From an uncultured Bacilli bacterium (GTDB lineage: Bacteria; Bacillota_I; Bacilli_A; RF39; UBA660), in assembly GCA_944329255.1 (NCBI GenBank), contig CALVIA010000064.1, positions 1-5,710 of the forward strand: 5,710 nucleotides of DNA, in the 5' to 3' direction. How positions within the stretch are numbered: the first letter of the stretch is position 1; every line of letters begins with the position of its first letter. Made by a program: the position numbers and the translations under genes. Positions 1 through 5,680 of the stretch are shown piece by piece. The notes under the pieces were generated by a model that had not been told where the DNA came from, made no database searches, and saw only the letters and a list, made by a program, of their open reading frames with translations.

Positions 1-5
1 AAAAA

Positions 6-14
6 TGGTAAAAT
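6..14 (+). promoter_or_regulatory. Extended -10 promoter element for uvrB
   Basis: TGG followed by TAAAAT forms an extended -10 element (TGnTATAAT with one mismatch). Transcription would start near positions 20-21, only a few bases before the ribosome binding site, giving a leader of about 17 bases. The -35 region lies outside the window and cannot be judged. The call is strengthened by a near-copy of the same arrangement in front of uvrA, at 2673-2681. No experimental start is implied. Confidence 0.55.
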
Positions 15-23
15 ATAAAAATT

Positions 24-32
24 AGGAAGTGG
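24..32 (+). promoter_or_regulatory. Ribosome binding site of uvrB
   Basis: AGGAAGTGG differs by one base from AGGAGGTG, the complement of the 16S rRNA 3' end, and stands 4 bases before the ATG at 37. It fixes that ATG as the start. uvrA uses the same GGAAGTG variant at the same spacing, whereas the small gene at 2061 has the fuller GGAGGT. Confidence 0.7.
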
Positions 33-36
33 TAAT

Positions 37-1989
37 ATGTTTGAACTTGTAACAAACTTTAATCCTAGTGGAGATCAACCATTAGCAATAAAAAAATTAG
101 TAGAAGGGATTAATGAAGGAAAAAAACATCAAGTTTTACTTGGTGCTACAGGTACGGGGAAAACATTTACAATTGCAAATGTAATAAAAGAGGTAAATAA
201 ACCAACTTTAGTTTTAGCACATAATAAAACATTAGCAGGACAATTATATAGTGAATTTAAAGAATTATTTCCAAATAACGCTGTAGAATATTTTGTTTCT
301 TATTATGATTATTATCAGCCAGAAGCTTATGTACCAAGTACTGATACATATATAGAAAAAGATGCATCAATTAATGATGAAATTGATGAATTAAGACATA
401 GTGCAACAGCATCTTTAATAAACAGAAAAGATGTAATTGTTGTTGCAAGTGTTTCATGTATATATGGAATTGGAGAAGTTGATGAGTATAAAAAACACAC
501 TATTACTTTAAATATAAATGATAAAATAGAAAGAGATACAATTTTAAAAAAACTTGTAGAAATGTTATATGAGAGAAATGATATTGAATTAAAAAGAGGC
601 TGTTTTAGAGCAAAAGGTGATGTAATTGAGTTGATTCCAGTTAACGAAAAAACATCTGGAATAAGAATAGAATTATTTGATGACATAGTTGAAAGAATAA
701 GTGAATTTGATGTTTTAACTGGTGCAATCAAATCAAATAAGAAAACAATTACAATATTTGCTGCATCTCACTTTGTTACAGATGAAGAAAAATTAAAAAT
801 AAGCATAGAAAGAATAAAAGAAGAACTAAGTGACAGGTTGTCATATTATAAAAATAATAACAAGTATCTTGAAGCACAAAGAATTGAAGAAAGAACAAAT
901 TATGATATAGAAATGTTAAATGAAACAGGTTTTTGTAGAGGTGTAGAAAATTATTCAAGACATCTAGCATTAAAAGATGAAGGAGAAACTCCAACAACTC
1001 TTCTTGATTTCTTTCCAAAAGATTTTTTACTTGTAGTAGATGAATCTCATGTAACTCTTCCACAAGTTAGAGGAATGTTTAATGGAGATAGGGCAAGAAA
1101 ACAAATATTGGTTGATTATGGTTTTAGACTACCAAGCGCACTAGATAATAGACCACTTAAATTTGATGAGTTTGAAAGTAAAATTAATCAAGCCATTTAT
1201 GTATCAGCAACTCCGGGTGACTATGAATTAGGATTAGTAAATAATAATTATATTGAACAAATAATAAGACCAACTGGTTTATTAGATCCTACAATAGAAG
1301 TAAGAAAAACAGAAGGGCAAATTGATGACATTATTGGTGAAATAAATAAAAGAATAAAAGAAAATGAAAGAGTATTAATTACCACATTAACAATACGAAT
1401 GGCAGAGGAACTTACAAATTATTTAAAAAAAGTAGATATAAAAGTTGCCTATCTTCATAATGAAATTAAAACATTAGAAAGAACAAAAATAATTAGAGAT
1501 TTAAGATTAGGTAAATATGATGTAGTTGTGGGTATAAATCTTTTAAGAGAAGGAATTGATATACCAGAGGTTAGTCTCATAATAATACTTGATGCAGATA
1601 AACAAGGATTTTTAAGAAGTGAAAGAAGCTTAATTCAAACAATTGGAAGATGTGCAAGAAATTCAAAAGGACATGTTATCATGTATGCGGATAAAATAAG
1701 CGAAGCTATGGATATAGCGATAAAAGAAACAAAAAGAAGAAGAGAAATTCAAAATAAATATAATGAAGAAAATCATATAATTCCTAAAACAATCCAAAAA
1801 GAAATAAGAGATTTAATTACCAATGAAGCAGAAGTAAATAAAAAAGAAAAGAAACAAATATATAGCAAAAAGGAAAAACAAAAATTAATAGAAAAAATAG
1901 AAAAAGAAATGATGGAAGCAGCAAGAAATCTTGATTTTGAAAGAGCTACCGAATTAAGAGATATAATGTTTGAATTAAAATTAGAATGA
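37..1989 (+). CDS. uvrB: UvrABC excinuclease subunit B (UvrB)
   Basis: UvrB is the damage-verifying helicase-like subunit of nucleotide excision repair. It is loaded onto DNA by UvrA, inserts a beta-hairpin between the strands and then recruits UvrC for incision. Visible in order are Walker A GATGTGKT (36-43), the lesion-probing hairpin with YYDYYQPEAY (89-98), the UvrA-interacting region with RGCFRAKGD (187-195), DESH motif II (335-338), SATPG (390-394), GINLLREGIDIP (499-510), and motif VI reading QTIGRCARN (534-542). A C-terminal UVR motif at about 613-648, rich in charged helix, binds UvrA or UvrC in this family. The 650-aa length is close to the usual 660-670, with both ends intact and no frameshift. 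Motif VI carries Cys539 where I recall Ala in well-studied UvrBs. The start is set by an AGGAAGTGG site, and the N-terminus aligns with the family start. It ends in TGA. No clear terminator follows, so read-through into the small genes downstream is possible. Confidence 0.98.
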   Translation: MFELVTNFNPSGDQPLAIKKLVEGINEGKKHQVLLGATGTGKTFTIANVIKEVNKPTLVLAHNKTLAGQLYSEFKELFPNNAVEYFVSYYDYYQPEAYVPSTDTYIEKDASINDEIDELRHSATASLINRKDVIVVASVSCIYGIGEVDEYKKHTITLNINDKIERDTILKKLVEMLYERNDIELKRGCFRAKGDVIELIPVNEKTSGIRIELFDDIVERISEFDVLTGAIKSNKKTITIFAASHFVTDEEKLKISIERIKEELSDRLSYYKNNNKYLEAQRIEERTNYDIEMLNETGFCRGVENYSRHLALKDEGETPTTLLDFFPKDFLLVVDESHVTLPQVRGMFNGDRARKQILVDYGFRLPSALDNRPLKFDEFESKINQAIYVSATPGDYELGLVNNNYIEQIIRPTGLLDPTIEVRKTEGQIDDIIGEINKRIKENERVLITTLTIRMAEELTNYLKKVDIKVAYLHNEIKTLERTKIIRDLRLGKYDVVVGINLLREGIDIPEVSLIIILDADKQGFLRSERSLIQTIGRCARNSKGHVIMYADKISEAMDIAIKETKRRREIQNKYNEENHIIPKTIQKEIRDLITNEAEVNKKEKKQIYSKKEKQKLIEKIEKEMMEAARNLDFERATELRDIMFELKLE

Positions 1990-2034
1990 TTTATAGTAAA
2001 AAAATGTAAATATTAAACAAATAAAAAAATAATA

Positions 2035-2043
2035 TGATATAAT
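2035..2043 (+). promoter_or_regulatory. Extended -10 promoter for the two small genes
   Basis: TGA followed by a perfect TATAAT lies 17 bases before the ATG at 2061. Transcription would start near 2050, almost on top of the GGAGGT ribosome binding site. No good -35 hexamer is visible: the sequence 17 bases upstream is A-rich, and TTAAAC at 2013-2018 is a poor match at a 19-base spacing. That is tolerable for an extended -10 promoter. It sits in the 71-base gap after uvrB, which otherwise holds only A/T-rich sequence and no hairpin. Confidence 0.55.
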
Positions 2044-2049
2044 TAAGCT

Positions 2050-2055
2050 GGAGGT
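2050..2055 (+). promoter_or_regulatory. Ribosome binding site of the 107-aa gene
   Basis: GGAGGT is a strong Shine-Dalgarno match, 5 bases before ATG 2061. It is the best ribosome binding site in the window and supports this small ORF as a real, well-translated gene despite its lack of a recognisable family. Confidence 0.75.
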
Positions 2056-2060
2056 ATTAT

Positions 2061-2384
2061 ATGGAAAATACTCAAAGAAACTATAAAATAAAAAGTATTA
2101 GGAAGTATAACAGGGAAATTGAAAAAACAGAAAGAGATATTACAAAAAATACAGTGTTAGTTGGTTTAACTGCATTAGCTACATTAGTTGCATATTCATC
2201 TTTAGGGATAGAAGGAATAGATATTGCTCAAAAAATAGGATTAGCAGTACTAGGAACAGTTAATATTAGAAATATTGGTGTTTCATCAAAAATGTTAAGT
2301 AATTCTATTGCAAAAAAAGCAAAATTAGAACAGGTAAGAGATGTAAATTCTGTTATTGAGAAAGAAAGTGGAAAAACAAGATGA
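2061..2384 (+). CDS. Small basic, probably membrane-anchored protein of unknown function
   Basis: I do not recognise this 107-aa protein. The first 29 residues are strongly basic (nine Lys/Arg) and polar. Residues 31-48 then form a hydrophobic stretch that could span a membrane. After a short loop with Glu51 and Asp54, residues 59-67 form a second, much shorter apolar segment interrupted on both sides by Lys58 and Arg70, so a second span is uncertain. The tail from about residue 77 is again Lys-rich. If both segments span, the charges predict a hairpin with both ends in the cytoplasm. There is no signal-peptidase or lipoprotein site. A strong GGAGGT site and a TGATATAAT promoter precede it, and its TGA overlaps the next ATG, indicating coupled translation with the 80-aa gene. 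A link to DNA repair is suggested only by position and is not supported by its sequence. Base composition resembles its neighbours, with no sign of recent transfer. Confidence 0.82.
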   Translation: MENTQRNYKIKSIRKYNREIEKTERDITKNTVLVGLTALATLVAYSSLGIEGIDIAQKIGLAVLGTVNIRNIGVSSKMLSNSIAKKAKLEQVRDVNSVIEKESGKTR

Positions 2385-2623
2385 TAGATATAAAAGATAC
2401 CTTATTGTTAGATGATGGTAATGAATATGTAGTGATAAGTAAAGCAAAATTTGATACTTTAGAATATTATTATTTATTAGATAAAAAAAATTCTAATAAT
2501 TTTAAATTTTGTTATTTAAAAAATGAAGAATTAATTGAAGTAGAAGATGAAAGAATAATAAAAATGTTGATTCCAATTTTTTTAGAAAATGCAGAAGATA
2601 TATTAAACGAGTTAATGAAATAA
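2381..2623 (+). CDS. Small acidic cytoplasmic protein, weakly DUF1292-like
   Basis: This 80-aa protein is soluble and acidic, with no membrane segment or signal. Its pattern is a strand-rich N-terminal half (DTLLLDDGNEYVVI at 6-19, then EYYYLLDKK), a loop, a second strand region around FKFCYL, an ELIEVED stretch, and a C-terminal amphipathic helix. This ordering resembles the small DUF1292 (YrzB-like) proteins of Bacillota, which begin with a DEDGNE-type strand and end in acidic residues. The likeness is by eye and weak, so no function is assigned. The start ATG overlaps the previous stop (ATGA), and the only upstream site is a poor GAAAGTGGA at 2364-2372, so it probably depends on translational coupling with the 107-aa gene. 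A 12-bp hairpin and T-run begin within its last codons. Confidence 0.8.
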   Translation: MIDIKDTLLLDDGNEYVVISKAKFDTLEYYYLLDKKNSNNFKFCYLKNEELIEVEDERIIKMLIPIFLENAEDILNELMK

Positions 2624-2651
2624 GTACATGTTATGTACTTATTTATTTTTT
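2618..2651 (+). terminator. Probable intrinsic terminator of the small-gene unit, overlapping the stop codon
   Basis: A perfect 12-bp inverted repeat has arms AAATAAGTACAT (2618-2629) and ATGTACTTATTT (2633-2644) with a GTT loop, followed by six T at 2646-2651. It overlaps the TAA at 2621-2623. Position and T-run fit a rho-independent terminator for the upstream small genes, and for any read-through from uvrB. The stem has only two G-C pairs, so it is weak by normal standards, and DNA symmetry this good so close to the uvrA promoter could instead be a protein-binding operator. Confidence 0.6.
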
Positions 2652-2652
2652 G

Positions 2653-2681
2653 TTATAATTATTAAATAAATGTGGTATAAT
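2653..2681 (+). promoter_or_regulatory. uvrA promoter
   Basis: TGG plus a perfect TATAAT (2673-2681) gives an ideal extended -10. A weak -35, TTATAA at 2653-2658, is spaced 17 bases away. Transcription would begin near 2688, leaving a leader of about 17 bases. A second perfect extended -10, TGTTATAAT, sits at 2651-2659 and overlaps the proposed -35, so it could be an alternative start with initiation near 2666. The proximal element is preferred because the same element, spacing and downstream sequence recur before uvrB. Confidence 0.65.
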
Positions 2682-2707
2682 ACAAAAGATTTGGAAGTGA
2701 TTATATG
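2671..2707 (+). repeat. Leader repeat, copy 2 (upstream of uvrA); copy 1 at 4-39
   Basis: This is the partner of the segment before uvrB. Compared with copy 1 it has the perfect TATAAT instead of TAAAAT and one additional G before the ribosome binding site. The pairing suggests matched expression of the two repair subunits. Confidence 0.7.
2693..2700 (+). promoter_or_regulatory. Ribosome binding site of uvrA
   Basis: GGAAGTGA matches GGAGGTGA except for one base and lies 4 bases before the ATG at 2705. It is the same variant, at the same distance, as the uvrB site. It fixes the uvrA start, which also agrees with the conserved UvrA N-terminus (IxxxGAREHNL-type, here GARENNL at 9-15). Confidence 0.7.
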
Positions 2708-5527
2708 AATGATAAAATAATAGTTAAAGGTGCAAGAGAAAACAATTTAAAAAATATTGATATAGAAATTCCTAAAAATAAATTAGTTGTTATGACTGGA
2801 GTATCAGGAAGTGGGAAAAGTAGTTTAGCATTTAATACTATATATGCAGAAGGACAAAGACGATATGTTGATAGTCTATCGGCATACGCTAGACAATTTC
2901 TTGGAAATTTTGAAAAGCCAGATGTTGATTCCATTGAGGGATTAAGTCCTAGTATAAGTATAGATCAAAAAACAACAAATAATAACCCAAGAAGTACTGT
3001 AGGAACAATAACAGAAATATATGACTATTTAAGACTTTTATATGCAAGAATTGGAACTCCTTATTGCCCTATACATAAAATTGAAATTAGTAATCAAAGT
3101 ATAGAGGAAATGGTTAATAAAGTTTTGGAATTAGAAATAGGAACTAAAATTATGATTATGTCTCCTGTAGTAAGAGGAGAAAAAGGAACACATAAAGAAT
3201 TATTCGAAAATTTAAGAAAAAATGGTTATGTAAGAGTTAGAGTCAATAATCAAATATATGATTTAAGTGAAGAAATAAAATTAGAAAAAAATAAAAAAGA
3301 TAACATAGATGTTATAATAGATAGACTTATAATTAAAGAAGATATAAGAAGTAGATTATATGAATCAATTGAAACATCAACAAAACTTTCAAACGGAAAA
3401 GTTATAATTGATATTATAAACCAGAAAGAAATTCTAATGAGTGAACAATTAGCATGCCCCTATTGTGATTTTTCATTACCAAAATTAGAACCAAGAATGT
3501 TTTCTTTTAATTCGCCATTTGGAGCATGCCCAACATGTAAAGGTTTAGGTTATAAGCAAAAGATTGATGAAGATTTGATTATTCCTGATAAAAGCATTAG
3601 TTTAAATGATGGTGCTATAGTTCCACTTTATAATATGGATGAAGTTAATATATATAAAAAAATGTTGGATACAGTTTGTAAATATTATGATATAAATATG
3701 GATATTCCAATTCAAAAATTAAATAAAGAACATTTAGACATAATTTTATATGGATCAAAAGATATCATTGAATTTGATTTTTTAACAAGAAGTGGTAATA
3801 GAATTCATAAAAAAGAATATTATGAAGGAATTAGCAATATGCTAGAAAGAAGATATCTTGAAACAAATAGTACATTTATTAGAGAATGGCTAGAAAAATA
3901 CATGACAGAACTTACTTGTGAAGATTGCAATGGAGCAAGATTAAAAAATGAAGTATTAAATGTTAAAATTAAAAATAAAAATATTTATGAATTATGTAAT
4001 TTAAGTATTAAAGATTTATATAATTTTTTTGAGGATTTAAAATTGTCAAAAGAAAAAACAGAAATATCAAAATTAATAATCAAAGATATAAAAGATAGAT
4101 TAAATTTTTTGATTAATGTTGGATTAGAATACTTGACGCTAAATAGAAGCGCCTCAACGCTAAGTGGTGGAGAAGCACAAAGAATACGTCTTGCAACTCA
4201 AATTGGGTCAAGATTATCTGGAATTTTATATGTGCTTGATGAACCTAGTATTGGACTTCATCAAAGAGATAATCAAAAATTAATTAATTCATTATTAGAA
4301 ATGAGAGATTTAGGAAACACCTTGATTGTAGTTGAACATGATGAAGAAACAATGTTACAAGCAGATTATTTAATAGATATAGGTCCTAAATCTGGAGTAC
4401 ATGGTGGATATGTAATGGCAAAGGGAACTCCACAGGAAGTTATGAATAATGAGAATAGTTTAACAGGAAAATATTTAAGTGGAAAAATGAAAATTGATAT
4501 ACCAAAAACACGAAGAAAAGGAAATGGAAAATTTTTAGAAATAAAGGGTGCTAAAGAAAATAATTTAAAAAATATAAATGTAAAATTTCCTCTTGGAACG
4601 TTTACATGTGTAACTGGTGTATCAGGAAGTGGAAAAAGTAGTTTAGTAAATGAAATCTTATGTAAAGCTCTAACAACTAATTTATATAAGTCCAAAGATA
4701 AACCTGGAAAATATAAAACATTAGTTGGTATTGAAAACATTGATAAAGTAGTTAATGTATCACAAGATCCTATTGGAAGAACTCCAAGAAGTAATCCAGC
4801 AACATATACTGGTGTATTTGATGATATAAGAGATGTTTTTGCTAATACTAAAGAAGCAAAAATGAGAGGATATGAAAAAGGGAGATTTTCTTTTAATGTT
4901 AAAGGTGGAAGATGTGAATCATGCTATGGAGATGGCGTTAAAAAAATAGAAATGCATTTCTTACCAGATGTATATGTTCCATGTGAAGCATGCAAAGGAA
5001 CAAGATATAATAAAGAGACATTAGAAATTAAATTTAAAAACAAAAACATTGCACAGGTACTTGAAATGACAGTTGAAGAAGCAAAAGATTTTTTTGAAAA
5101 TATACCAAAAGTAAAAAATAAATTAAATATGCTTGATGAAGTTGGATTAGGATATATGAAACTAGGTCAAAGTGCACCAACATTAAGTGGTGGAGAAGCA
5201 AGTAGAGTAAAATTAGCAAAAGAATTACAAAAAAGACCTACTGGAAAAAGCATTTTTATTTTAGATGAACCTACAACTGGATTGCATACTGATGATGTAA
5301 AAAAACTTATACAAATTTTACAGAGAATCGTCGATAACGGAGATACAGTTATAGTTATAGAACACAATTTAGATATGATAAAAGTTGCAGATTATATAAT
5401 AGATTTAGGGCCTGAAGGAGGAGATTTAGGAGGAGAAATAATTGCTAAGGGAACTCCAGAACAAGTATCAAAAGTAGATAAATCATATACAGGTCAATAT
5501 TTAAAAAAAATATTAAAAAATAAATAA
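2705..5527 (+). CDS. uvrA: UvrABC excinuclease subunit A (UvrA)
   Basis: UvrA is the ABC-type ATPase that, as a dimer, scans DNA for distortions and delivers UvrB. Visible in order are Walker A GVSGSGKS (32-39), the UvrB-binding and insertion regions between about 115 and 400, and a first zinc module with Cys251, Cys254, Cys275 and Cys278. ABC signature LSGGEAQR (486-493) and Walker B with DEPSIGLH from Asp512 close the first ATPase half. The second half has Walker A GVSGSGKS (638-645), the DNA-contacting GRTPRSNPATYTG stretch, a C-terminal zinc module with Cys737, Cys740, Cys760 and Cys763, signature LSGGEASR (827-834), and Walker B with DEPTTGLH from Asp854. At 940 aa it matches standard single-copy UvrA length, and all catalytic and zinc-binding positions are present. 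The second signature has Ser833 where Gln is usual. The only Trp codon of the window is here and is TGG. It has its own promoter and terminator, so it appears separately transcribed from uvrB. Confidence 0.98.
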   Translation: MNDKIIVKGARENNLKNIDIEIPKNKLVVMTGVSGSGKSSLAFNTIYAEGQRRYVDSLSAYARQFLGNFEKPDVDSIEGLSPSISIDQKTTNNNPRSTVGTITEIYDYLRLLYARIGTPYCPIHKIEISNQSIEEMVNKVLELEIGTKIMIMSPVVRGEKGTHKELFENLRKNGYVRVRVNNQIYDLSEEIKLEKNKKDNIDVIIDRLIIKEDIRSRLYESIETSTKLSNGKVIIDIINQKEILMSEQLACPYCDFSLPKLEPRMFSFNSPFGACPTCKGLGYKQKIDEDLIIPDKSISLNDGAIVPLYNMDEVNIYKKMLDTVCKYYDINMDIPIQKLNKEHLDIILYGSKDIIEFDFLTRSGNRIHKKEYYEGISNMLERRYLETNSTFIREWLEKYMTELTCEDCNGARLKNEVLNVKIKNKNIYELCNLSIKDLYNFFEDLKLSKEKTEISKLIIKDIKDRLNFLINVGLEYLTLNRSASTLSGGEAQRIRLATQIGSRLSGILYVLDEPSIGLHQRDNQKLINSLLEMRDLGNTLIVVEHDEETMLQADYLIDIGPKSGVHGGYVMAKGTPQEVMNNENSLTGKYLSGKMKIDIPKTRRKGNGKFLEIKGAKENNLKNINVKFPLGTFTCVTGVSGSGKSSLVNEILCKALTTNLYKSKDKPGKYKTLVGIENIDKVVNVSQDPIGRTPRSNPATYTGVFDDIRDVFANTKEAKMRGYEKGRFSFNVKGGRCESCYGDGVKKIEMHFLPDVYVPCEACKGTRYNKETLEIKFKNKNIAQVLEMTVEEAKDFFENIPKVKNKLNMLDEVGLGYMKLGQSAPTLSGGEASRVKLAKELQKRPTGKSIFILDEPTTGLHTDDVKKLIQILQRIVDNGDTVIVIEHNLDMIKVADYIIDLGPEGGDLGGEIIAKGTPEQVSKVDKSYTGQYLKKILKNK

Positions 5528-5540
5528 CATTTTAATTAAT

Positions 5541-5586
5541 AAACCTATAAAGCATAATAAAATTTTGTTTTACAGGTTTTTTATTT
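5541..5586 (+). terminator. Intrinsic terminator of uvrA
   Basis: Fourteen bases after the uvrA stop, AAACCTATAAA (5541-5551) pairs with TTTACAGGTTT (5569-5579) with one A-C mismatch. The stem can continue inward through a G-T wobble and C-G and A-T pairs at 5552-5554 with 5566-5568. The 3' arm runs straight into a T-rich tract (5577-5586, six T, A, three T). Placement, stem and tract together make a convincing rho-independent terminator. Confidence 0.8.
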
Positions 5587-5651
5587 AAAAAAATAATTTA
5601 AATAAATGAAATTATTAAATATTAAAATATAATATCGTAAATTTTTAGACT

Positions 5652-5680
5652 AAAGTCCGTTTTTTAACGGATCTTTTTCT
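5652..5680 (+). terminator. Second terminator-like stem-loop near the window end
   Basis: TCCGTT (5656-5661) pairs with AACGGA (5666-5671) around a TTTT loop. With one bulged T (5672) the stem extends through AAAG (5652-5655) with CTTT (5673-5676), and a T-rich tail follows. It could be a back-up terminator for uvrA, the end of an unseen convergent gene, or part of the leader of a gene beyond the window. The stretch between the uvrA terminator and this element is A/T-only sequence with one TATAAT at 5628-5633 that lacks a credible -35. I see no gene there. Confidence 0.45.

Larger units (their letters stand above)
4..39 (+). repeat. Leader repeat, copy 1 (upstream of uvrB); copy 2 at 2671-2707
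   Basis: From the TGG of the extended -10 to the ATG, uvrB (6-39) and uvrA (2673-2707) align at 29 of 34 positions with a single one-base gap (G2688 is extra in the uvrA copy). Identity covers the -10 element, the AAAA after it, the GGAAGTG ribosome binding site and its spacing to ATG. The coding sequences after ATG differ, so the likeness stops at the start codon. Confidence 0.7.

Noticed and set aside
39..57. GTTTG...CAAAC dyad at the start of uvrB, resembling half of a repressor site
   Set aside because: Only 5 bp per arm with a 9-base spacer in an AT-rich coding sequence. The bases encode conserved-type N-terminal residues, and the GAAC half has no GTTC partner.
327..731. 134-codon open frame on the - strand inside uvrB
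   Set aside because: It lies wholly opposite the strongly conserved uvrB frame, has no ribosome binding site of note, and its Ser/Ile/Leu-rich product is what complementing AT-rich codons would give.
776..1063. 95-codon open frame on the - strand, Leu/Phe/His-rich
   Set aside because: A low-complexity antisense shadow of the Lys/Glu/Asp-rich part of uvrB, not a membrane protein.
1982..1990. TGA read as Trp (Mycoplasma-type code), which would extend UvrB
   Set aside because: UvrB already ends at the normal family length after its UVR motif. No in-frame TGA occurs inside any of the four genes, and the single Trp is encoded by TGG.
1990..2034. Terminator directly after uvrB
   Set aside because: The gap is A-rich with no stable inverted repeat and no T-run, so nothing supports termination here.
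4366..5367. Several - strand open frames within uvrA
   Set aside because: All are antisense to conserved ATPase or zinc-module sequence and show no start signals or family features.
5592..5616. AATAATTT / AAATTATT inverted repeat after uvrA
   Set aside because: Eight A-T pairs only, in sequence that is almost entirely A and T; chance occurrence is likely and there is no T-run after it.
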